From positions 1 to 5,898 of the forward strand of contig JBOGOC010000100.1 of the NCBI GenBank assembly GCA_050747525.1: a stretch of 5,898 nt of DNA, read 5' to 3'. The translations under genes were made by a program, and so were the position numbers. The notes beneath the pieces are model-generated. The model did no database searches. It was not told where the DNA came from and saw only the letters and a list, made by a program, of their open reading frames with translations. Shown here one piece after another: positions 1 through 4,631 of this stretch. The stretch's first letter is position 1. Each line of letters starts with the position of its first letter. The stretch is from JBOGOC01 sp050747525 (GTDB lineage: Bacteria > Acidobacteriota > Polarisedimenticolia > JACPZX01 > DASXTC01).

Positions 1-105
1 GCGCAGACCGTCTTCGGTGGAGAGGTCCGGCGCGGAAGCGGGCGCCACCGCCGCCAGGCAGACCAGGGCCGCGGCCAGCAGGGGAGCGGTGGAGAGCCGG
101 CGCAT
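1..105 (-). CDS. N-terminus of a secreted protein of unknown function (partial)
   Basis: Reading leftward from an ATG at 105-103, 35 codons stay open to the window edge. The product begins MRRLSTAPLLAAALVCLAAV and continues APASAPDLSTEDGLR. This is a classic Sec signal peptide: two arginines after the initiator, a hydrophobic stretch at about residues 8-20, and an A-P-A-S-A region for signal peptidase I. The cysteine at residue 16 is not in a good lipobox, since V rather than G/A/S precedes it. The ATG lies 2 bp after the TGA of the M24 peptidase gene and has no clear Shine-Dalgarno of its own, which suggests translational coupling as third gene of the leftward operon. The mature part is cut off, so function cannot be judged; only export is supported. 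The main doubt is whether the frame stays open beyond the window. Confidence 0.6.
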   Translation of the reverse strand, partial: MRRLSTAPLLAAALVCLAAVAPASAPDLSTEDGLR

Positions 106-107
106 GG

Positions 108-1310
108 TCACGAAAGCAGCGCGCGCAGCTCGGTCTGGATGGGAGGCCCGGTGACCACCGCCTCGCGCTCGCGCACGTAGACGTTGATCTCCGAGCGGAT
201 CCCGAAGTCCTCCAGGTAGACGCCCGGCTCGATGGTGAAAGCGGTGCGCGGGATGAGCCGGCGCTCGTCGATGGTCTCGAGGTGGTCCAGATGGGCGCCG
301 TTGCCGTGCACCTCGTAGCCCAGGTTGTGCCCCGTGCGGTGGGTGAACTGGTCGCCGAAGCCGCGGGCCTGGATGTGCTCGCGCGCCACGTCGTCCACTT
401 CCCAGCCGCGCGGGTAGCGCCCCGCGGCGATCTCTTTCGTGGCGAAGGCCAGCGCCGCGTCGCGTGATCCGGCCACCACCTCGAACACCTCGCGATGCCG
501 CGCCGGCACCTTGCTGTCCACGAAGGCCGTCCAGGTGATGTCCGCGTAGATGGCGTCGGGGCGCGCGGCCTTCTTGGCCCAGATGTCGATGAGCAGCAGA
601 TCGCCGCGCTTGATGGGGGACGAGCCGGTCGGCGCGGGCCCGTAGTGAGGCTGCCCCGCGTGCTCGTTGACCGCCACGATCGGCGGGTGGTCGGCCAGGA
701 AGCCGCTCTTGGTGAAGAGGTCGTACAGGAAGCACTGGATGTCGTACTCGGTGGTGGCGGTCCCCGCGGTCACGCGGCGGCGCACCTCGTCGAAGGTGGC
801 GTCCACCGCCTTGCGCAGCATGAGGGCTGCCTCCATGTGCGTCTGCAGCTGCGCCTCGGTCATCACCGCTTCGAAGGTCTGCACCAGGTCGGCGGAGGAG
901 ACCACCTCCACGCCGCAGGCTGTCACCATCTCCCAGGTGCCGGCGTCCACGCGCGAGACGTAGGGGATGGCGTTGCGCGGGGAGTACTGCATGGCCACGC
1001 GGCCCGCCCCCTCGAGCAGCCCCTCCAGGTGCGAGGTCAGCTCCTTCCATCCGGAGAAGAGCACCTTGCGCCCCGGCAGATGGTCCAGCGCGTCGGCCTC
1101 GATGCGGTGGCACACGCGAACCGGCTCTCCGTGCGTGGGGAGCCAGTAGAACCAGCGGCGCGTGGCCATCTGTCCTTCGGGGAACTTCAGGATCCTCAGG
1201 GCGATCGGGTCGAGGCCTCGGAAGTCGTAGAAGAGCCAGCCGTCCGGGCGCGCCGGGTCCTCGGCCAGGGCCTTCTGGATGGCGGAGAGATCGGGCGTCT
1301 CAGGCTTCAA
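108..1310 (-). CDS. M24 family metallopeptidase (Xaa-Pro aminopeptidase-like)
   Basis: This 400-residue protein is predicted to be a cytoplasmic metal-dependent aminopeptidase of the pita-bread (M24) fold; no signal peptide is visible. Residues 1 to about 150 form a creatinase-like N-terminal domain and about 155-395 the catalytic domain. All five expected metal ligands are present: D242 (LLLIDIWAK), D257 (YADITWT), H328 (GHNLGYEVHG), E361 (TIEPGVY) and E374 (RSEINVYV). H222 (GQPHY) and H335 match the histidines that assist catalysis in aminopeptidase P and prolidase. The start is TTG: the frame is closed upstream by a stop at 1343-1341, no ATG occurs before residue 48, and AAGGAA (1326-1321) lies 10 nt ahead. 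The first 11 bp overlap the end of the upstream gene, so the two are probably translationally coupled. Aminopeptidase P, prolidase and related M24 enzymes cannot be told apart from sequence alone, so the exact substrate is open. Confidence 0.92.
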   Translation of the reverse strand: MKPETPDLSAIQKALAEDPARPDGWLFYDFRGLDPIALRILKFPEGQMATRRWFYWLPTHGEPVRVCHRIEADALDHLPGRKVLFSGWKELTSHLEGLLEGAGRVAMQYSPRNAIPYVSRVDAGTWEMVTACGVEVVSSADLVQTFEAVMTEAQLQTHMEAALMLRKAVDATFDEVRRRVTAGTATTEYDIQCFLYDLFTKSGFLADHPPIVAVNEHAGQPHYGPAPTGSSPIKRGDLLLIDIWAKKAARPDAIYADITWTAFVDSKVPARHREVFEVVAGSRDAALAFATKEIAAGRYPRGWEVDDVAREHIQARGFGDQFTHRTGHNLGYEVHGNGAHLDHLETIDERRLIPRTAFTIEPGVYLEDFGIRSEINVYVREREAVVTGPPIQTELRALLS

Positions 1311-1755
1311 GGAACACCATTTCCTTAAGCGACGATCGAATCACATACACGCGCAGGTTGTTGTCGCCCGGGTCGGTGGGGAAGAAGAAAAAGCCGCGGT
1401 CCTCTTCCAGCATCTCGGCGTACCCCCACAGCCTCTCTCCGTCGTGGAACTGCAGGGCCACGCGCCGGCCGTTGTCCATTACCTGGGTGAAGCGCGGCTC
1501 GGCCACCATCCCCACGGTGCCGAGCTGCCGAGGATGCGCCGGATTCCCCTCGAAGGTGCGCACGTGGAACACGGCCTTCAGATCGTCCATGAAGACGGGG
1601 ACCGGCATGGCCTCCCCGACGTAGGGCTGCAGCGTGAACGAATCGCGCGCGGGAGAGAAGTCGCGGGTGTGCCCCTTCACCACCCGCCCGTCCTTGTAGT
1701 GCGCGACGACCTTGTCTTCGAAGAAGATTTCGCCGGCGATGCCGATGATGCCCAT
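1300..1755 (-). CDS. Uncharacterised protein with two tandem related beta-rich modules (DUF6982-like)
   Basis: This is a 151-residue soluble protein without signal peptide or membrane segment. It contains two similar units. Unit 1 (about residues 16-66) has YKDGRVVKGHTRDF, then a phenylalanine-rich strand, then MDDLKAVFHV. Unit 2 (about 98-149) has FHDGERLWGYAEML, then GFFFFPTDPGDNN, then RSSLKEMVFL. Both follow the plan V-x-h-x-DG-x-x-x-x-G, a short beta hairpin, then L-K-x-h-h-F. The GFFFFP-x-DP-x-x-NN pattern resembles, from memory, an uncharacterised family labelled DUF6982; the label is uncertain. An ATG at 1881 would add 42 residues of low-complexity, arginine- and glycine-rich sequence. 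I chose 1755 because GAGGG (1764-1760) sits 4 nt ahead, a promoter lies directly upstream, and the conserved part begins just after it. It is the first gene of the leftward operon and overlaps the M24 gene by 11 bp. Function is unknown; a ligand-binding or regulatory beta domain is only a guess. Confidence 0.85.
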   Translation of the reverse strand: MGIIGIAGEIFFEDKVVAHYKDGRVVKGHTRDFSPARDSFTLQPYVGEAMPVPVFMDDLKAVFHVRTFEGNPAHPRQLGTVGMVAEPRFTQVMDNGRRVALQFHDGERLWGYAEMLEEDRGFFFFPTDPGDNNLRVYVIRSSLKEMVFLEA

Positions 1756-1792
1756 CGCGCCCTCGTGTGCGCTAATATCGCGCGACCGCCGT

Positions 1793-1820
1793 ATTCTAGC
1801 CGACTGCCACCCCATGTCAA
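1793..1820 (-). promoter_or_regulatory. Sigma70-type promoter for the leftward operon
   Basis: On the minus strand a perfect -35 box TTGACA (1820-1815) is separated by 16 bp from a -10 box TAGAAT (1798-1793, five of six matches to TATAAT). Transcription would start near 1785, about 30 nt before the ATG at 1755, with GAGGG in the leader. The -35 box overlaps the ATG (1814-1816) of the divergent MFS gene. This match stands out in such GC-rich DNA. Confidence 0.75.
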
Positions 1821-3145
1821 CAAAACCCGCGCCACCGGCTGAAGCTCCGCCTCCTCGCCGCCGCGTCTGGCCCGTGGGCATCCGCGCGCTCGGCCACCGT
1901 AACTACCGCCTCTTCTTCACCGGCCAGGTGATCTCGCTGGTCGGAAGCTGGATGCAGTCCACGGCCCAGGCATGGCTCGTGTACCGCATGACCGGCTCGG
2001 AGGTGCTGCTGGGGCTGGTGGGCTTCGCCGACAAGGTGCCGGTGTTCGTGCTGGGGCTGGTGGGCGGGCTGGTGGCCGACCGCTTCGACCGGCATCGTGT
2101 GGTGGTGATCACGCAGAGCGCCTCCATGGTGCAGGCGCTGGTGCTGGGGGTGCTGGTGGTCTCCGGGCACGCCACGGTGCCGGCGGTGCTGGCGCTCGCC
2201 GCGGTGCAGGGAGTGATCAACGCCTTCGATCTGCCCGCGCGCCAGGCGTTCATCTCCACCATGGTGCAGATGGACGACCTGCCCAACGCGCTGGCCCTGA
2301 ACTCCTCCGTCTTCAACGCGGCCCGCGTGATCGGCCCCGCCGTGGCCGGGGTGTTGGTGGCCACAGTGGGAGAGGGCCCCTGCTTCCTGCTGAACGCGAT
2401 CTCCTACGTGGCCGTGCTGGTGTGCCTGCTGGCCATGCGCTTCACCGACCGGCCGGTCCCCGCGCGGGGGCCTTCCATGGCCGCCCATCTGAGGGAGGGG
2501 CTGGGCTACGCGTGGAGCTTCGGTCCCGTGCGCGCGCTGCTGGTGCTGCTGGGGATCATGGCATTGTGCGGGATGCCCTATTCGGTGCTGATGCCGGTGT
2601 TCGCCGGCGAGATCCTGGGCGGAGGCCCGCGCGGGCTGGGGACCCTCATGGGGGCCACCGGCGCGGGCGCGTTCCTGGCGGCCGTGGTGCTGGCGCGGCG
2701 CAAGTCGGTGGCCGGGCTGGGGCGCGTGGTGGCGGCCGCCGCCGTGGCCTTCGGGGCGAGCCTCATCCTGTTCGCATCGTCGCGCAGCTTCGTCCTCTCG
2801 GCGGCGGTGCTGACGCTGACGGGCTTCTCGATGATCACGCAGGCCTCCTCCACCAACCTGCTCCTGCAGGCGCTGTGCCCCGACGCGCTGCGGGGGCGCG
2901 TCATGAGCCTGTACACCATCATGTTCGTGGGGATGGCACCGTGGGGGAGCCTGATCGCGGGGGCGCTGGCCCACGCCATCGGCACGCCGGCCACCGTGGC
3001 CGCGGGCGGCGGGGCCTGCGCGCTGGCGGGGCTGCTCTTCGCGACGCGGCTCCCCGCGCTGCGCCCGCTCGTGCGCCACGCGATCCCCGAGTCGCCGGTC
3101 CCGCCCGAATGGGGTCGCTCCCGGAAGCGGGATGATCTAGTCTGA
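1814..3145 (+). CDS. MFS transporter, MFS_3/EntS-like exporter family
   Basis: This 443-residue inner-membrane protein belongs to the major facilitator superfamily and probably works as a proton-driven exporter. A proline-rich cytoplasmic N-terminus (about 1-25) is followed by GHRNYRLFFTGQ, typical of the MFS_3 (EntS-like) branch. Motif A, GGLVADRFDRHR, is at about 84-95, between helices 2 and 3. A glycine-rich exporter-type helix, IGPAVAGVLVATVG, is at 173-186. DALRGRVMSLYTIMF at about 357-371 is another hallmark of the branch. Hydrophobic segments are consistent with about 12 helices, and the length is usual. In-frame ATGs exist upstream from 1712, but the added peptide has no transporter character and would overlap the opposing gene, so 1814 is preferred. 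There is no clear Shine-Dalgarno before it. It leads a likely plus-strand operon with the HMA and folB genes. The substrate (siderophore, drug, metabolite) cannot be read from sequence. Confidence 0.92.
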   Translation: MSTKPAPPAEAPPPRRRVWPVGIRALGHRNYRLFFTGQVISLVGSWMQSTAQAWLVYRMTGSEVLLGLVGFADKVPVFVLGLVGGLVADRFDRHRVVVITQSASMVQALVLGVLVVSGHATVPAVLALAAVQGVINAFDLPARQAFISTMVQMDDLPNALALNSSVFNAARVIGPAVAGVLVATVGEGPCFLLNAISYVAVLVCLLAMRFTDRPVPARGPSMAAHLREGLGYAWSFGPVRALLVLLGIMALCGMPYSVLMPVFAGEILGGGPRGLGTLMGATGAGAFLAAVVLARRKSVAGLGRVVAAAAVAFGASLILFASSRSFVLSAAVLTLTGFSMITQASSTNLLLQALCPDALRGRVMSLYTIMFVGMAPWGSLIAGALAHAIGTPATVAAGGGACALAGLLFATRLPALRPLVRHAIPESPVPPEWGRSRKRDDLV

Positions 3146-3152
3146 ACCGGTC

Positions 3153-3158
3153 GGAGGT
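3153..3158 (+). promoter_or_regulatory. Ribosome binding site of the HMA-domain gene
   Basis: GGAGGT lies 7 nt before the ATG at 3166. It decides the start among three consecutive ATG codons (3166, 3169, 3172) and a fourth at 3181: the first one has the best spacing. Confidence 0.75.
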
Positions 3159-3165
3159 CACATAG

Positions 3166-3516
3166 ATGATGATGAAGGGAATGCGGACCGCTCGTATCGC
3201 GATTCTGGGCATTCTGGTGGCCGTTGCCGCCGGGCCGGCGCCCGCAGGGGCCGCCGAGGAAACCCCGCAACCGGCGCCGGCCGTGGAGAAGGTGGTGCTT
3301 CCTGTACGAGGCATGACCTGCGGCGCCTGCAGCGGGATCATCCGCGACGAGCTGCGCAAACTCAAGGGCGTGGTGACGGTGAGCGCCGACTACGAGAAGG
3401 GGACCGCCACCGTGACCTTCGTCAAGGAGCAGGTGACCCTGGAGCAGATCGTGGCCGCCATCAACAAGACCGGCTTCAAAGCTTCGCTGCCGCCGGCCGA
3501 GGGCGCGCCGCGTTGA
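3166..3516 (+). CDS. Secreted heavy-metal-associated (HMA) domain protein, MerP-like
   Basis: This 116-residue protein has a signal peptide (about residues 1-29: basic MMMKGMRTAR, then a hydrophobic core IAILGILVAVAAG, and a likely cut near A-G-A-A), a short proline-rich linker, and one HMA domain (about 41-110). The metal site is GMTCGAC, with Cys52 and Cys55, as in MerP, CopZ and the N-terminal domains of copper and mercury P-type ATPases. The rest fits the small alpha/beta HMA fold, with KGVVTVSADYEKGTATVTF and an IVAAINKTGF helix end. It probably binds a soft metal such as Cu(I) or Hg(II) in the periplasm. No merT, merA, metal ATPase or MerR-type regulator is in view, so it cannot be assigned to a mer operon. 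It follows the MFS gene by 20 bp and precedes folB by 37 bp, which suggests co-transcription. Confidence 0.92.
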   Translation: MMMKGMRTARIAILGILVAVAAGPAPAGAAEETPQPAPAVEKVVLPVRGMTCGACSGIIRDELRKLKGVVTVSADYEKGTATVTFVKEQVTLEQIVAAINKTGFKASLPPAEGAPR

Positions 3517-3553
3517 CACCCGCGGAGGACCGGCCATAGACTCGCCGCGCACC

Positions 3554-3955
3554 ATGGATCGGATCATCGTCGGTGGCATCAAGTTCCACGCCTACCACGG
3601 GCTCACCCGCCTTGAGCGCGAGGTGGGGGTGCGATGTTCCATCGACGTGGAGATGACCGTCGATCTCTCCCGGGCCATCGCCAGCGACCATCTGTCCGAC
3701 ACCATCGACTACAGGGAGATCCACCGCCTGGTCCTGGAGATCGGCCAGGGGCGGTCGTTCCACCTGATCGAGAGCCTGGGAGGGAAGATCGCCGAGGCGA
3801 TCCTGGACCGGTTCCCCGCTCAGGACGTCACCGTGAGGGTGCGCAAGGAGACACCGATCATCGATGGCATCGTCGACTACATCGGCGTTCAGATCTCGCG
3901 CCACCGTGCCGGCGGGACGCCGGCGCCCCGCCCCGTCAACAAGAGGAAACGATGA
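3554..3955 (+). CDS. folB: Dihydroneopterin aldolase (FolB)
   Basis: This 133-residue cytoplasmic enzyme of folate synthesis would convert 7,8-dihydroneopterin to 6-hydroxymethyl-7,8-dihydropterin and glycolaldehyde. Family signatures occur in order: HAYHGLTRLEREVG (12-25) with the conserved glutamate E21, TIDYREI with Y53, LIESLGGKIAEAIL with pterin-anchoring E73, RVRKETPI with the catalytic lysine K98, and DYIGVQISR (108-116). The usual proline after the lysine is replaced by glutamate. Homologues typically end soon after the GVxIxR strand; here a basic, proline-rich tail of about 17 residues (ending VNKRKR) follows and overlaps the convergent HAD gene by 20 bp. The ATG at 3554 matches the family N-terminus but has no close Shine-Dalgarno: GGAGGA (3524-3529) lies 24 nt away. 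No other folate genes are in the window, so the link with the upstream transporter and metal-binding genes is probably incidental. Confidence 0.93.
   Translation: MDRIIVGGIKFHAYHGLTRLEREVGVRCSIDVEMTVDLSRAIASDHLSDTIDYREIHRLVLEIGQGRSFHLIESLGGKIAEAILDRFPAQDVTVRVRKETPIIDGIVDYIGVQISRHRAGGTPAPRPVNKRKR
3908..3924. repeat. Perfect hairpin between the convergent folB and HAD gene ends
   Basis: GCCGGCG-GGA-CGCCGGC forms a 7-bp perfect stem with a 3-nt loop, extendable by a G-U pair and one G-C pair. It lies in the last codons of folB and 11 bp beyond the HAD stop (3938-3936). The position suits a shared transcript end, but neither strand has a following T-run, so a true intrinsic terminator is not shown. 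In GC-rich DNA it may be chance. Confidence 0.35.
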
Positions 3956-4631
3956 AGGGCTCGCCGCGCTCCAGCCGATCGGCCAGCTCGGTCAAATCGT
4001 GAACCACGAAGCCTTCGCCGGCGGGGGCCGGATCCCAGGGCCCCGGGCGGCGATCCAGACGCGCGGCCGACATCCCCGCCTCCCGCGCCGGGTGCACATC
4101 GTGCTCGAGCCTGTCTCCTATCATCAATATGTGGGCCGGCTCCAGCCCCAGGCGGCCGGCGGCCAGGGTGAAGATGGCGGGGTCGGGCTTGAGCAGCCCG
4201 CAGTCGCACGACAGGCACAGATCGTCCACGATCGCGGCCAGGCCGTCGCGCCGCAGGAAGTCCAGGTCGAACGACTGAGTGTTGGAGACCACGCCGATGC
4301 GGCAGCCCAGGCGCGCGATGCGCTTCAGCGAGACGAGCACGTCGGGGTACAGCCGGTTGTCGTTGCAGGCGGCGCCCCACATCAGGATGAGGTCCCGGCG
4401 GCTCCAGCGGCCGGACGGCGCGCGGCCGGTGGCCCGCTGCAGCTCGTCGAGCGCCGCGCCGATCCCGGGCAGCGGGCGGGTCATGATGGCCTCTTCCAGG
4501 ATGCGCCGCCATGCGGGGTCGCCGAGCAGGCCGAACGCGTCCGCCAGAGCGTCCAGGGGATGAGGCTCGTGCACGGTGGCGGCCAGGGTGTTCCACAGAT
4601 CGAAGCAGACTCCTTCGCAACGAGCGCGCAT
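3936..4631 (-). CDS. HAD-superfamily hydrolase (subfamily IA-like)
   Basis: This 231-residue cytoplasmic protein has the haloacid dehalogenase core with a helical cap. Motif I is FDLWNTL (nucleophile D11), motif II is GVVSNT (S116), motif III is LLKPDPAIF (K148), and motif IV is MIGDRLEHDVHPAREAG (D173 and D178). The cap lies at about residues 20-100. The second aspartate of the usual DxD motif I, the acid/base of phosphatases, is a tryptophan (W13). Just before motif III is CLSCDC (C139, C142, C144), where relatives usually have a short acidic stretch. I chose ATG 4631 because AGGA (4641-4638) lies 6 nt ahead and the core begins at once; a longer reading from 4841 adds 70 unconvincing residues antisense to the SpoIID gene. 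It is head to head with the SpoIID gene and overlaps folB by 20 bp at its 3' end. The substrate is unknown; a phosphatase or dehalogenase-like role are both possible. Confidence 0.88.
   Translation of the reverse strand: MRARCEGVCFDLWNTLAATVHEPHPLDALADAFGLLGDPAWRRILEEAIMTRPLPGIGAALDELQRATGRAPSGRWSRRDLILMWGAACNDNRLYPDVLVSLKRIARLGCRIGVVSNTQSFDLDFLRRDGLAAIVDDLCLSCDCGLLKPDPAIFTLAAGRLGLEPAHILMIGDRLEHDVHPAREAGMSAARLDRRPGPWDPAPAGEGFVVHDLTELADRLERGEPFIVSSC

Noticed and set aside
495..1328. Long plus-strand open frame opposite the M24 gene
   Set aside because: The translation is rich in R, H, G and V with no domain logic, and it is exactly antisense to a well-supported peptidase. This is a codon-bias shadow in GC-rich DNA.
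1712..1813. N-terminal extension of the MFS transporter from an ATG at 1712
   Set aside because: The added residues do not resemble an MFS N-terminus and overlap the opposing gene; family-like sequence begins shortly after the ATG at 1814.
1756..1881. N-terminal extension of the 151-residue protein from an ATG at 1881
   Set aside because: The extra 42 residues are low-complexity, the promoter at 1793-1820 lies inside this stretch, and the Shine-Dalgarno favours 1755.
1817..3079. 420-codon minus-strand open frame opposite the MFS gene
   Set aside because: The product is dominated by H, Q, R and G, with no recognisable fold, and it mirrors the transporter codons.
1972..3135. 387-codon plus-strand frame within the MFS gene
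   Set aside because: It is a frame-shifted reading of the transporter, very rich in G, A and R; the MFS frame is clearly the real one.
2578..3582. 334-codon minus-strand frame across the MFS, HMA and folB genes
   Set aside because: It crosses three well-supported plus-strand genes and their spacers, with no coherent protein features.
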